DNA of 64,000 nt. It comes from Goleter apudmare HA4340-LM2. Its GTDB lineage: Bacteria > Cyanobacteriota > Cyanobacteriia > Cyanobacteriales > Nostocaceae. The notes below the pieces were generated by a model that was not told the origin of the DNA, did not search any database, and was given only the letters and a program-made list of their open reading frames with translations. Positions 8,642-17,780 of the stretch are shown here, piece by piece; within the stretch, counting starts at the first letter, position 1, and every line of letters begins with the position of its first letter. The position numbers and the translations under genes were made by a program. Location: contig JAHHHF010000088.1 of the NCBI GenBank assembly GCA_019359495.1, positions 48,785 to 112,784 on the forward strand. The letters run 5' to 3'.

Positions 8642-8697
8642 GGGGCGGGTTTCATGTCGCCGTAGACGAGGATTTGGACGATAATCAGGTAAACGAT
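8642..8697 (-). pseudogene. Duplicated fragment of the 61-aa membrane-protein gene
   Basis: By eye about 50 of 56 bases match 7681-7736, which encodes the middle of the small membrane protein. Read on the minus strand it still translates to IVYLIIVQILVYGDMKPAP, against IAYLIIVQILDYRDMQPAP in the parent. There is no start or stop context. It lies 27 bp from the 3' end of tRNA-Gly. Confidence 0.7.
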
Positions 8698-8724
8698 CTG
8701 GCGATCAACAAGATAACAACAAAA

Positions 8725-8795
8725 GCGGGCGATGGGACTCGAACCCACGACGTTCACCTTGGGAAGGTGACATTCTACCACTGAATTACACCCGC
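8725..8795 (-). tRNA. tRNA-Gly (anticodon CCC)
   Basis: The minus strand folds as a complete 71 nt cloverleaf. The acceptor arm is GCGGGTG/CGCCCGC with one G-T pair, the D arm ATTC/GAAT, the anticodon stem TCACC/GGTGA with loop TTCCCAA giving anticodon CCC, and the T arm GTGGG-TTCGAGT-CCCAT. The CCA end is not encoded. It should read GGG codons. Confidence 0.93.
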
Positions 8796-9152
8796 AAACC
8801 GTAATTTAGATGCACGCGCTGTAAATCATATCATATATTTGCTATGGCATCCCTTCAGCAAATGTGATTTGTCTATTCTGTGATTTTCATTGAAAGCGAC
8901 TATCTCTCTCCACCCACAAAGGGATGGATTTTTTCATCTTTCACTGACTCGATACACCCCAAAGTCCCTTTGTACTCTGATTTCAAGATAACCCATCTTG
9001 TGACAACGGCATGATCACATGTAGCGATGACATTTATAACTCAGCTATAAAGGAGAAATCTAAATCTGCATCGTCATCAATTCCGTCTAGGGTGCTGCTG
9101 AACTGCACTTGTAAAAATAACCCATAATTCTTAATTTACCTGAGTAACCACT
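8796..9152. other. Intergenic region before the HD-domain gene
   Basis: About 357 bp with no credible reading frame. It holds the tRNA promoter (minus) and that of the HD gene (plus). An imperfect palindrome TGTGA-N11-TCACA at 8999-9019 was noted but has the wrong spacing for a CRP-type site. Confidence 0.35.
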
Positions 9153-10028
9153 ATGTTCAATGCCACAGAACTTTTAATTGATGCTTTTGTCAAAGAAATT
9201 CGTCAAGGCTATACCCGCACCTATGGCTGTCTGAAAAATGATTACCAAGATATTATCGCCTGGGCGGGTAGCATGGCTTTAGAAAATATTGCCAACAGTG
9301 ACGCCCTATTTCACAATGTTGAACACTCTGTACTCGTCACCCTTGTCGGTCAGGAAATTTTACGAGGGAAGCATATTCGGGAGGGTGGTGTTTCTAGCGA
9401 AGACTGGTTACACTTTATCATCTCTTTGGTCTGTCATGATATTGGTTATGTCAAAGGAGTGTGTCGTCAAGACATAGAGGCAGAAGGGTCTTATGCTACG
9501 GGTAAAAATGGCAGAATGATTTTTCTCTCTCCGGGTGCTTCTGATGCTAGTCTCACACCCTATCACGTTGATAGAGCCAAACTTTTTATTGATGAGCGTT
9601 TTGGTGGTCACAAGTTAATTGATGCCGAAGTGATTAAAAGTAATATTGAGTTAACGCGGTTTCCTGTACCTGCGGCTGAAGACCATCAAGATACCAATAG
9701 CTTTGCAGGTTTAGTGCGTGCTGCTGACTTGATTGGGCAATTAAGTGACCCACGTTATTTGAAGAAAATTACTTCTTTATTCTATGAGTTTGAAGAAACC
9801 GGGATGAATAAAGTTTTGGGTTATCAAAACCCTGCTGATTTACGCAATAACTACGCCAAGTTTTACTGGAACGGTGTCTATCCCTACATCAAAGACGGGC
9901 TACATTATCTGTCTTTGACGCAGCAAGGCAAACAAATTCAGGCTAATCTTTACTCGAACGTGTTTGTTGTCGAACATGAAAAACAGCAAGAAGAGCAGCG
10001 ATATTTTGTTGAGCAACTACATGCTTAG
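9153..10028 (+). CDS. HD-domain metal-dependent phosphohydrolase
   Basis: A 291-residue soluble protein. The HD superfamily metal ligands are visible: FHNVEHSV (about residues 52-59), VCHDIGYVKG with the His-Asp pair (about 94-103), and a later RAADLIGQL with the distal Asp. Family members hydrolyse phosphate bonds in nucleotides or cyclic nucleotides; no partner domain such as GGDEF or PAS is attached to indicate the substrate. The ATG at 9153 is the only sensible start, with a weak ribosome site. It seems to be transcribed alone; the downstream permease gene is 104 bp away across a low-complexity spacer. The biochemical class is secure, the substrate unknown. Confidence 0.82.
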   Translation: MFNATELLIDAFVKEIRQGYTRTYGCLKNDYQDIIAWAGSMALENIANSDALFHNVEHSVLVTLVGQEILRGKHIREGGVSSEDWLHFIISLVCHDIGYVKGVCRQDIEAEGSYATGKNGRMIFLSPGASDASLTPYHVDRAKLFIDERFGGHKLIDAEVIKSNIELTRFPVPAAEDHQDTNSFAGLVRAADLIGQLSDPRYLKKITSLFYEFEETGMNKVLGYQNPADLRNNYAKFYWNGVYPYIKDGLHYLSLTQQGKQIQANLYSNVFVVEHEKQQEEQRYFVEQLHA

Positions 10029-10132
10029 TATAGTAGTCATTAGTCGTTAGTCATTGGTCATACCTGCGGGTAGCCGCTAATGTGATGACAAAGGACAAAT
10101 GACAAAAGACAAACAACAAGGAACAAGTAACT

Positions 10133-11248
10133 ATGGATTGGTGGCGACGACTTCAAAAGAATCCTTTGGCGCGATTTGGGGCGATTTTGCTGTTAATCTT
10201 CTATTTAGCGGTCATTGCTGCTGATTTTGTCGCCCCTTATGACCCTTATGTTTCACAGCCAAATGGTTCTCTTTTGCCACCAACTCGGGTTTATTGGGCC
10301 TCTCAATCGGGACAATTCATTGGCCCTCATGTTTATCCGACGACTCAAGGAGATACTAATTTAGAAACAGGCGATCGCCAACTCGTTGTAGACTTTGACA
10401 AGCCTTCGCCTCTGCGTTTGTTTGTTTCTGGCCCACAGTACCGACTGTTACAGTTAAGTTTGCCACTACCACCAAAGTGGAATGAAGTCAAAATTTTCCC
10501 TGGTATTCCCCTAGATTGGCATTTATTTGGCACAGTGGGTGAGGCGAAATTTAATCTTTTGGGCACTGATGATCAAGGTCGTGACCAATTTAGTCGCCTG
10601 GTACATGGGGGTCGGATTAGCATGTTTATCGGTATTTTTGGTGTTGCCATTTCTTTTCCTCTGGGTCTCTTGGTAGGTGGCATTTCTGGCTATTTTGGAG
10701 GTTGGATTGATAGCATCATTATGCGGTTGGCAGAAGTGCTAATGACTTTTCCTAGTATTTATCTATTGGTGGCTTTAGGAGCAGTATTACCAGCGAGTTT
10801 AAGTAGCAGCCAGCGATTTTTGCTGATTGTAGTGATTACTTCGGTAATTAGTTGGGCAGGGTTAGCAAGGGTGATCCGGGGACAAGTACTATCAATTAAA
10901 GAGCGCGAATTTGTCCAAGCTGCACGAGCTATGGGTGGTAAGCCAATCTACATTATCCTCCGCCACGTTTTGCCGCAGACGGCTACTTATGTAATTATCT
11001 CTGCGACTTTGGCAGTACCCAGCTTTATTAGTGCCGAGGCTGTATTGAGTCTCATCGGTTTGGGGATTCAACAACCAGACCCGTCTTGGGGAAACCTGCT
11101 CTCTCTAGCCAGCAATGCCTCGATTATCGTACTGCAACCTTGGCTGATTTGGCCGCCAGCAGTGTTGATTATTCTAACGGTGCTGGCTTTCAATCTCTTG
11201 GGAGATGGGCTAAGAGATGCTCTTGATCCTCGGAGTTTCCGGCGTTAG
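10133..11248 (+). CDS. ABC transporter permease, DppC/OppC type
   Basis: A 371-residue inner-membrane permease of the peptide/nickel class. After a first helix (LLLIFYLAVIAADFVAPYDP) comes a roughly 90-residue extracytoplasmic insertion, then the family block LLGTDDQGRDQFSRLVHGGR, about five helices, and the EAA loop FVQAARAMGGKPIYIILRHV that contacts the ATPase. It ends LGDGLRDALDPRSFRR, as usual for DppC. Insertions at this place are known in a subset of DppC proteins. No DppB partner, binding protein or ATPase lies beside it, so the transporter must be assembled from genes elsewhere. The substrate is not predictable. Confidence 0.88.
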   Translation: MDWWRRLQKNPLARFGAILLLIFYLAVIAADFVAPYDPYVSQPNGSLLPPTRVYWASQSGQFIGPHVYPTTQGDTNLETGDRQLVVDFDKPSPLRLFVSGPQYRLLQLSLPLPPKWNEVKIFPGIPLDWHLFGTVGEAKFNLLGTDDQGRDQFSRLVHGGRISMFIGIFGVAISFPLGLLVGGISGYFGGWIDSIIMRLAEVLMTFPSIYLLVALGAVLPASLSSSQRFLLIVVITSVISWAGLARVIRGQVLSIKEREFVQAARAMGGKPIYIILRHVLPQTATYVIISATLAVPSFISAEAVLSLIGLGIQQPDPSWGNLLSLASNASIIVLQPWLIWPPAVLIILTVLAFNLLGDGLRDALDPRSFRR

Positions 11249-12088
11249 CTAATTTTTGCGAAAAAATTTCCTGTGGGTTGGTTTGAAGCAGTCTTAACTA
11301 CAGAAAGCTAAGACTATCACACCCCCGCCAATGACTACAAAATTTGTTTATTTCTATAGCTTTGCAGCTTGGAAATGAAGAAGAATCAATAAAAAATCCC
11401 TCCTAGTTGTCTAAGAGGGTAATAAATGGTAGGCGCATTACGAGCTTTTAGATAGTATCGGCTTTTGCTCTGTGAATGCAGCCATGTTGGCACGAATAGC
11501 TAAAACTGAAATATGGGATTTCTGGGTTGGGTGAGGTACAGTCTTGACCAATACTCGTCGGATAATCAGAGTAAAGATCAGGAAGATTTCGCTCCCTGAT
11601 CTCTTTCATATTCCTCACTCTCTGCACCTATTCCTCGCTATATTAGGGAGAAATTGGCACTTTGGAGAAGGTTTTTGCGTCGGTAGTAAAGAGCAGTTTT
11701 GTGCAGACATCAGATTGCTGTGGACTATTGCCTCTGATATCACCGCTTTAACGTCATTCGTATAAAAATTCACTCTTACCGCAACCTATTTATTTTTACA
11801 GTCATCAATTTTCTTTTTTACTCAATTTTCCCAGGAGTGTATAAGAATATTTTATTAATGGTGAATAAACTAATTTTAAACGCGCAATTAGAGAGAAAAA
11901 ATTAAAAAATGTCTGCTAAAATACTAAATTTTAGAGTCATAATAGAGTTATTGTATAATAGTTAAATTAATATTTAAGTGATTTTAAATTCACTTTAATT
12001 ATCATGGTGTTATCTATACTTCCAAATATCTAGACCTAATGTACTGCATATTAAGACATTGTTATCTAGTCAAAGAGAAGAAAAGACC
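11249..12088. other. 840 bp gap without a credible gene
   Basis: The stretch holds a CCCTC...GAGGG mini-hairpin near 11399-11422 and a very AT-rich 250 bp before hppD, probably its promoter. A 73-codon frame at 11544-11765 starts with TTG, has no ribosome site and no recognisable motif, so it is not called. Confidence 0.4.
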
Positions 12089-13216
12089 ATGCAAATTCAA
12101 GAAAATAAATCAGTCCAGTTAGCAGATGGGGGGACAATTCAACTGAAAAAAATTGACTATGTAGAATTTTATGTTGGTAACGCTCAACAAGCTGCTCATT
12201 TTTATTGCAAGTCTTTTGGTTTTAGACTGATTGCCTATGCTGGATTAGAAACTGGCGTGCGCGATCGCTGCTCGTTTGTACTAGAACAATCTCATATTCG
12301 CTTTGTTTTTACTTCTCCATTGACACCATATGGTTCAATTGCAGAATATGTGAAGTTACATGGCGATGGAGTTCATGATATCGCTTTACTTGTTGATGAT
12401 ACTCGTACTTGCTTTAATATTGCTGTTGCACGAGGAGCTAAACCAATATTAGCACCAACGCTCCTCAAAGGAGAAAATGGCAGTATTCTGAAGGCAACTA
12501 TTGCTGGTTATAGTGGAGATTTAACTCATTCATTTATAGAACGCCACAAGTATACTGAGTTTTCACCACAATACCATCTTCTAGATAATTTACCACAATG
12601 TACTAAAAATAATCTGATAGAAATTGACCATATTGTCCTGAATGTCGAGTCAGGAAAAATGAATTTGTGGGCAGATTTCTATCGAACAGTTTTAGACTTT
12701 AAACAACAACAAGAATTCACTAGTGATGATATATCAACTCAATATTCATCTTTGATGTCAAAAGTTGTAGAAAACAACACTGGTCGCATTAAATTCCCCA
12801 TTAATGAACCTGCCGAAGGATACCGTAAGTCACAAATTCAAGAGTATTTAGACTTTCATTGTGGGCCTGGTGTACAACATATCGCCCTGAGAACTAACGA
12901 CATTATCCAGACAGTCAGACAATTGCGTCACAATGGCATCGAATTTTTAGAAACACCAGATAGTTATTATGACAACTTGCCAAAATATATTAGTCCTATT
13001 GATGAGGATATAAACATTTTAAAAGAACTTAATATCTTGCTAGACCGAGATGAGCAAGGATATCTGCTACAAATATTTACCAAACCCTTAGTAACTCGTC
13101 CGACGTTTTTTCTGGAAATTATTCAACGCAAAGGCGCACAAGGATTTGGTAACGGTAATTTTAAGGCATTATTTGAAGCGATCGAACGGGAACAAGCATC
13201 CCGTGGGAATTTGTAA
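12089..13216 (+). CDS. hppD: 4-Hydroxyphenylpyruvate dioxygenase
   Basis: A 375-residue enzyme with two vicinal-oxygen-chelate halves. It converts 4-hydroxyphenylpyruvate to homogentisate, the head-group precursor for tocopherol in cyanobacteria. The Fe(II) ligands are visible: His in GDGVHDIALLVDD, His in GPGVQHIALRTND, and Glu in FFLEIIQRKGAQGFG near the C terminus. The closing GNFKALFEAIEREQASRG is typical of bacterial HPPD. I use ATG 12089, preceded by GAGAAG, instead of a TTG ten codons upstream. Hydroxymandelate synthase has the same fold and cannot be fully excluded by eye, but HPPD is far more likely in a cyanobacterium. The gene appears to be monocistronic. Confidence 0.9.
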   Translation: MQIQENKSVQLADGGTIQLKKIDYVEFYVGNAQQAAHFYCKSFGFRLIAYAGLETGVRDRCSFVLEQSHIRFVFTSPLTPYGSIAEYVKLHGDGVHDIALLVDDTRTCFNIAVARGAKPILAPTLLKGENGSILKATIAGYSGDLTHSFIERHKYTEFSPQYHLLDNLPQCTKNNLIEIDHIVLNVESGKMNLWADFYRTVLDFKQQQEFTSDDISTQYSSLMSKVVENNTGRIKFPINEPAEGYRKSQIQEYLDFHCGPGVQHIALRTNDIIQTVRQLRHNGIEFLETPDSYYDNLPKYISPIDEDINILKELNILLDRDEQGYLLQIFTKPLVTRPTFFLEIIQRKGAQGFGNGNFKALFEAIEREQASRGNL

Positions 13217-13331
13217 TGTAGAGCAGTGCAACGTCTCTGCAACGGTATTGCAAAAAATTTTACAAAATAAGGGTAGCAAAATACACGAAGATCAGCTATA
13301 TTCCCCTAAGCTATGCTACTGGAAGGTTTTC

Positions 13332-15008
13332 ATGGGACGCAGATGGAGAAGTATAAGAATCATTACAGGGTTGTTTTGTGCCCTTGCACTAACGCAGTTT
13401 TTTGGCAAACATACCTCTGCACAAGCAGCTGATACAGTTGTAGTTCGTTTTGGTCTGTTTTCAAGATCCATAGCTCTTGCTGATTTACAAACTGCTGCGG
13501 AAACTGGAAAATTCCCGCGAAATCTGGAATATTTCACCAACAGATTACCCGCAGAGCAACGCGGCTTACTATTGGCGGCGCTGACTACGAGGATACCTCT
13601 AAATGTTGTGACTGTGAGTCGATTGCTGAATACGCAGATTGGGACAACAGTTCTCAATGACCTCTCCACAGCCATAGTCCGCAAAGATAAAGCTGGAATA
13701 CAAGCACTTAGAGCAGCCTTTGTATTAGGTGCAGGGAAACCAGAAGGACTTTCCATACTGGATTTTATCGCCGCCTATCCTAGTCAACGTCTAGAAATTG
13801 ATTTACCCCAAGCATTTGCTGTTGTCAAAACTTTGAATTTGGGTTTTTGGACTACTCAACAGTTTATGCTGTCATTGACGCGTAGTGTCTTGTCGCCAGA
13901 CATTGCTCCCTTACTCGATCCCAGAAAACCCCAAATTTCGATTTCATTTGACCCCTCTGAAGCTGGAAATGCTCAAGTACAAGTACTGAACTTGCTCTTA
14001 AACGACCAAAAGCGCCAACGCAATATTCCTGTGGATGTTTATTGGTCAACGGCTGTCAGTGCTGACAAACCAGTGATTGTCTTTAGCCACGGCTTTGGGT
14101 CAGTTCGTACAGACATGCGCTACTTAGCAGAGCATCTCGCATCACACGGCTATGTGGTAGCAGCGTTAGAACATCCTGGTAGCAGCAGTACAAATGTTTA
14201 CTTAGCAATCCAAAATAAAACTAGGCTTTTCAAACCCCAAGAAGTTTTAGATCGTCCCAAAGATATTAGTTTTGTCCTGGATGAACTAGAAAAACTCAAC
14301 CAAACAGCGAACAACCCACTACAAGGGAAGCTTGCCACAAATAACACAATGGTGCTTGGCTATTCTTACGGTGGTGGCACAGCTTTAGCAGTTGCTGGGG
14401 GAGAATTGCAACTAGAACGTCTAAAACAACGTTGCAAAGATAACATTGCTGTATTCAGTCTTGGGGAAACTCTGCAATGTAGTGCCCAAGAATTACCAGA
14501 AAACACTTATAAACTACGGGATGCTAGAGTCAAGAGAGCGATCGCTCTTAATCCCACAACTTCTTTACTATTTGGCGATACTGGTTTGTCACAAGTGCAA
14601 GTACCCACCCTAGTTTTGTCCAGTTCCGCAGATAAAACTACCCCAGCCTTATCCGAACAGATTGTGGGATTTGAACAGATACCATCGCCTAAATGGCTAG
14701 TCGGGATATTGGGGAGTACTCATCTGAGTGTCAAAGACCCCAGTACCACTATGGATCAAGCAGGACAACCAAATACACCATTTTCTGGTGGTGAGGTGGT
14801 GGGTGAGCAAGCAGCTGAGATTCGCAAGTATGTAAGAACTATAGCTTTAGCGTTTGCTGCACAAATGACTCCAGAATCCCGGAAATACGCTATCTTTCTC
14901 ACACCGGAATATGCTCAGTTTGCTTCCACTCAAACATTTCCCATTCGCCTAGTTACCGAGATTCCTCCAGAGGCGCTAGCCTTGGTGAAACGATTCACCG
15001 AGAAATAG
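13332..15008 (+). CDS. Exported alpha/beta hydrolase with N-terminal DUF1400 domain
   Basis: About 558 residues. ATG 13332 gives a basic start (MGRRWRSIR), a hydrophobic core and an AQAAD cleavage site, a good Sec signal peptide; an upstream frame from 13146 overlaps hppD and would hide it. Residues just after the signal (VVVRFGLFSRSIALADLQ) match the DUF1400 domain found before cyanobacterial alpha/beta hydrolases. The hydrolase core shows FSHGFGS near the oxyanion site, the nucleophile elbow GYSYGGG, Asp in SSSADKTTP and His in GSTHLSVKD. This suggests a periplasmic or outer-membrane esterase, lipase or acetylhydrolase. The substrate is unknown. The start lies about 115 bp after hppD in the same direction; cotranscription is possible. 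Confidence 0.82.
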   Translation: MGRRWRSIRIITGLFCALALTQFFGKHTSAQAADTVVVRFGLFSRSIALADLQTAAETGKFPRNLEYFTNRLPAEQRGLLLAALTTRIPLNVVTVSRLLNTQIGTTVLNDLSTAIVRKDKAGIQALRAAFVLGAGKPEGLSILDFIAAYPSQRLEIDLPQAFAVVKTLNLGFWTTQQFMLSLTRSVLSPDIAPLLDPRKPQISISFDPSEAGNAQVQVLNLLLNDQKRQRNIPVDVYWSTAVSADKPVIVFSHGFGSVRTDMRYLAEHLASHGYVVAALEHPGSSSTNVYLAIQNKTRLFKPQEVLDRPKDISFVLDELEKLNQTANNPLQGKLATNNTMVLGYSYGGGTALAVAGGELQLERLKQRCKDNIAVFSLGETLQCSAQELPENTYKLRDARVKRAIALNPTTSLLFGDTGLSQVQVPTLVLSSSADKTTPALSEQIVGFEQIPSPKWLVGILGSTHLSVKDPSTTMDQAGQPNTPFSGGEVVGEQAAEIRKYVRTIALAFAAQMTPESRKYAIFLTPEYAQFASTQTFPIRLVTEIPPEALALVKRFTEK

Positions 15009-15059
15009 GGTCATTGTTATTCGTCATTTGTGATGAGTCAACGCCCCACTTCCAATACC

Positions 15060-15383
15060 CTATTTAGCCGCATCTTCAAAGTCTGTTAAGGCGCAAGCAA
15101 ACTCCTTAAAAGCTGTTTTGATCAAATCCTCTTTCATTGACCTGTCAAAGGTAGAATCACGGATTAGGTCTGATAGTTCTATAAATAGTAGAGAGAACAT
15201 AAAACGGTCTTGGCGGTCAACCTGTTTTAAGGCAGTTGATATAAATTCATACAGTTCTGTTTTCCTGGGTTTAGTTTGTTCTTCCCATAACTGCAACCCA
15301 AGACGGAGGGTTTTTAAGCGTATCTCACTTGTGCCGTAAGTTTTATCTTTGTAGCGAATTGATACGCGTTGAGGCATTTCCAT
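15060..15383 (-). CDS. Hypothetical protein (107 aa)
   Basis: Begins MEMPQRVSIRYKDKTYG and is largely helical and charged. No domain was recognised, and there is no signal peptide or membrane helix. The convergent position against the hydrolase gene, with its own ATG and a balanced composition, supports a real gene. An ATG two codons later is an equally good start. The function is unknown; it could be a small regulatory or DNA-associated protein, but nothing in the sequence shows that. Confidence 0.55.
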   Translation of the reverse strand: MEMPQRVSIRYKDKTYGTSEIRLKTLRLGLQLWEEQTKPRKTELYEFISTALKQVDRQDRFMFSLLFIELSDLIRDSTFDRSMKEDLIKTAFKEFACALTDFEDAAK

Positions 15384-15540
15384 AAGTTTTCGCCATAAGA
15401 CTCAATATAAAATCTTATTCTGTGATATTTAGTCTGATCCGGAAAAATTATTTTTGCAGAAATTATATTTGTAACGGCAAAACAGGGTTTATAGTTAATT
15501 TGAATATATAGGACTCATATTTGATGTTTGAACAGATACG

Positions 15541-15710
15541 TAGTAGCGTGTCTAGACTAAAATGTTGCAAACAATTTGGGAGCATCCCAAATGTGTAAAT
15601 TTATTTTTTTGTAGTGCGGGCTTCTAGCCCGCTTCCTGGACATTAGGGAGCAAGATGCTCCCACTACAAATTTTATTTTTGCACCATTTTAGCGTTGACA
15701 CGCCACTACA
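15541..15710. repeat. Chimeric miniature element (TAGTGGCGTGTC termini around a GGGAGCATCCC core)
   Basis: The outer ends are inverted repeats of about 29 bp, TAGTAGCGTGTC...ATGTTGCA against TAGTGGCGTGTC...ATGGTGCA, with roughly five mismatches. Between them, 15578-15682 repeats the element at 5281-5404 almost base for base but lacks its right terminus. It looks like one miniature element carrying part of another. Related ends occur at 43002 and 58249. It sits in the 609 bp gap before the aldolase gene; the rest of that gap is AT-rich with short Nostoc-type palindromic fragments. Confidence 0.72.
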
Positions 15711-15992
15711 CATACTAAGATTTTTTCAGATATCAAATCGGATTCCTATAGATGCGTAGCCGTAAGGCTTGTCGTCAGACATCGCTGTCTAGTAAAAATT
15801 CAAATTTTGATTTTATGCATGATCTCTTGTCCATCCCAAAAGAATAATTGGATGTTTTTATTTGAAAGTCCCTAGGAGGGATGATCGCCAATTACCTGGG
15901 GTTACTATAATTGAATACCAAAGCAAATTACAAAGTAGTAGAAGTACACTAATAAAAGTAAGGTCATTTACTCAAATATTGAGGAAAATACC

Positions 15993-17075
15993 ATGACTGC
16001 AACGCTGTTAGAAGGTAGTTCTATCGAGTCAGTGTTAGGGAAAGAGGCAGAAGACCTTCTTACCTACAAGGCAAAAGTTTCTCAGGATTTGCTACACTTG
16101 CCGGGGCCAGACTTTATAGATCGCGTTTGGATAAATAGCGATCGCCATCCTCAAGTATTGCGTAATCTCCAACAACTATACTCTCATGGGCGCTTAGGGA
16201 ATACTGGTTATCTCTCGATTCTCCCGGTAGATCAAGGGATAGAACATTCAGCAGGTGCATCTTTTGCACCAAATCCCATTTACTTTGACCCTGAGAATAT
16301 CATCAAGTTGGCGATCGCAGCTGAATGTAATGCTGTGGCTACAACCTTGGGAGTTTTAGGCAGTGTGGCGCGTAAATATGCCCACAAAATCCCTTTTATT
16401 GCCAAAATCAATCACAATGAATTGTTGACCGTCCCCAATCAATTTGACCAGGTGTTATTTGCAGATGTGGAACAAGCTTGGAATTTAGGTGCTGTGGCGG
16501 TAGGCGCAACAATTTACTTTGGTTCCGAGAATTCTACCAGACAAATTCAGGAAATCAGCCAAGCTTTTAAACGCGCTCATGAACTGGGTTTGGTAACTAT
16601 TCTCTGGTGCTACCTGCGAAACAACAGCTTTAAGCAAGACCAAGATTATCACCTTGCAGCTGACCTCACGGGACAAGCAAATCATTTAGGCGTCACCATT
16701 GAAGCTGATATCATTAAACAAAAGTTGCCCGAAAACAACAATGGTTATGGTGCAGTGGTAAAGGCGACTGGTAAGAGTTATGGCAAAACCCACGAACGGG
16801 TTTATACAGAATTAACATCTGACCATCCCATTGATTTGACTCGTTATCAAGTGCTGAATTGCTACTGTGGGCGTGCAGGTTTGATTAATTCTGGTGGCGC
16901 ATCTGGTAAGAATGACTTTGTAGAAGCCGTTCGCACTGCTGTAATTAACAAACGTGCTGGTGGTACGGGGTTAATTTCTGGTCGCAAAACCTTCCAGCGT
17001 CCATTTGAGGAAGGAGTGAAGCTATTTCACGCCATCCAGGATGTTTACTTGTCACCCGATGTAGCGATCGCCTAA
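15993..17075 (+). CDS. fbaB: Fructose-bisphosphate aldolase, class I (FbaB/DhnA type)
   Basis: A 360-residue TIM-barrel enzyme of the archaeal-type class I aldolases. It cleaves fructose-1,6-bisphosphate to glyceraldehyde-3-phosphate and dihydroxyacetone phosphate through a Lys Schiff base, without metal. Marks: [16 protein letters not shown] near residue 73, [24 protein letters not shown], and a C-terminal [17 protein letters not shown] followed by [10 protein letters not shown], the phosphate-binding end of the barrel. I could not fix the Schiff-base Lys with certainty; the Lys in [11 protein letters not shown] is one candidate. GAGG lies 8 nt before the ATG. It would serve glycolysis, gluconeogenesis and the Calvin cycle beside the class II enzyme usual in cyanobacteria. 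Confidence 0.9.
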   Translation: MTATLLEGSSIESVLGKEAEDLLTYKAKVSQDLLHLPGPDFIDRVWINSDRHPQVLRNLQQLYSHGRLGNTGYLSILPVDQGIEHSAGASFAPNPIYFDPENIIKLAIAAECNAVATTLGVLGSVARKYAHKIPFIAKINHNELLTVPNQFDQVLFADVEQAWNLGAVAVGATIYFGSENSTRQIQEISQAFKRAHELGLVTILWCYLRNNSFKQDQDYHLAADLTGQANHLGVTIEADIIKQKLPENNNGYGAVVKATGKSYGKTHERVYTELTSDHPIDLTRYQVLNCYCGRAGLINSGGASGKNDFVEAVRTAVINKRAGGTGLISGRKTFQRPFEEGVKLFHAIQDVYLSPDVAIA

Positions 17076-17126
17076 CCTCATATTTGCTTAACATACTGAG
17101 TTACTAGCAAAGAGAGTAACCCAGTT

Positions 17127-17168
17127 ATCAGGGGGATGGGAAGGATTTTATTCTTTCATCTCCCTGAT
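17127..17168 (+). terminator. Stem-loop after the aldolase gene (possible terminator)
   Basis: ATCAGGGGGATG and CATCTCCCTGAT pair over 12 positions with one G-U pair, about 50 nt past the stop. No strong T-run follows, so it may stabilise the 3' end rather than terminate by itself. Confidence 0.45.
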
Positions 17169-17291
17169 TCCTAAAGATTGCCTATCCTACTATATATGTA
17201 TGTATGTAACCAGCCTAGAGGAAGACGTTAACTGAATAAGAATTTTTTAACATTCAGGCATCTCTAGGAAAGGTAAAAGGGTTTTTTGTCA

Positions 17292-17648
17292 ATGATGGAA
17301 ATTAGCAAAATATTAAATCAATTTTGTCGCCAAATTACCATAGTAATTTTAACTTGTTTGGTTTGGATAATTAGTTTACCTACCACTCCAGTCCAGGCGG
17401 ATGGTTACTATAGCGCCAAAGACCATAAGGTAGAAAGAAATGAGCCTTATTATTCTCTAAAAGAACGTAGGGTAAGAGTAACAGAGACTGCTAGACCTTA
17501 CTATTCCACAAAAGATCGAAAACAGGAAAGGGTGATTAAAACCAGACCAGGAATAACTGATGATTATATCGATACTGGTAGGCGTGCGGGAGAATTAACC
17601 CCTCAAGATTTAAAAACTGGGAATCGGTCAAACAATTTTAACAAATAG
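17292..17648 (+). CDS. Small exported protein with YYS-K repeats (118 aa)
   Basis: The N terminus has a hydrophobic helix (ITIVILTCLVWIISLP) ending in a Sec-like PVQADG site. The mature part is very basic and repetitive, with three copies of a [GP]YYS-x-K-[DE]-[HR] unit (GYYSAKDHK, PYYSLKERR, PYYSTKDRK), then a Gly/Thr/Asp-rich tail. An AGGAAAGG/AAAGGG purine-rich stretch precedes the ATG. Repeats spaced about 20-25 residues apart suggest a surface or periplasmic protein that binds an anionic partner, but that is inference. The family is not known to me by function. The gene is monocistronic and converges with sodA. Confidence 0.65.
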   Translation: MMEISKILNQFCRQITIVILTCLVWIISLPTTPVQADGYYSAKDHKVERNEPYYSLKERRVRVTETARPYYSTKDRKQERVIKTRPGITDDYIDTGRRAGELTPQDLKTGNRSNNFNK

Positions 17649-17718
17649 ACCGAAGACTAGATATCCAAGAATGCTAACCATACCCAATCCTCTCGACTTA
17701 CCAAATTATAAAAACTGA

Positions 17719-17748
17719 ATGGCAACAGAAAAAAAATTATGTTGCCAT
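17719..17748 (-). terminator. Rho-independent terminator of sodA
   Basis: ATGGCAACA and TGTTGCCAT form a perfect 9 bp stem with a 12 nt loop. On the minus strand, about 30 nt past the sodA stop, the stem is followed by TCAGTTTTTATAATTT. It may also serve the convergent small gene. Confidence 0.65.
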
Positions 17749-17780
17749 ATCACAACTTGGTTCTCTGGAGAAGATGTTAA

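Noticed and set aside
8999..9019. TGTGA-N11-TCACA palindrome as a CRP/SYCRP1 site
   Set aside because: CRP-type sites have a 6 bp spacer; 11 bp does not fit.
11544..11765. 73-codon plus-strand frame in the gap before hppD
   Set aside because: TTG start, no ribosome site, no motif, and base composition like the surrounding non-coding DNA.
13146..13331. Upstream extension of the alpha/beta hydrolase
   Set aside because: Overlaps the end of hppD in another frame and would bury the signal peptide that begins at 13332.
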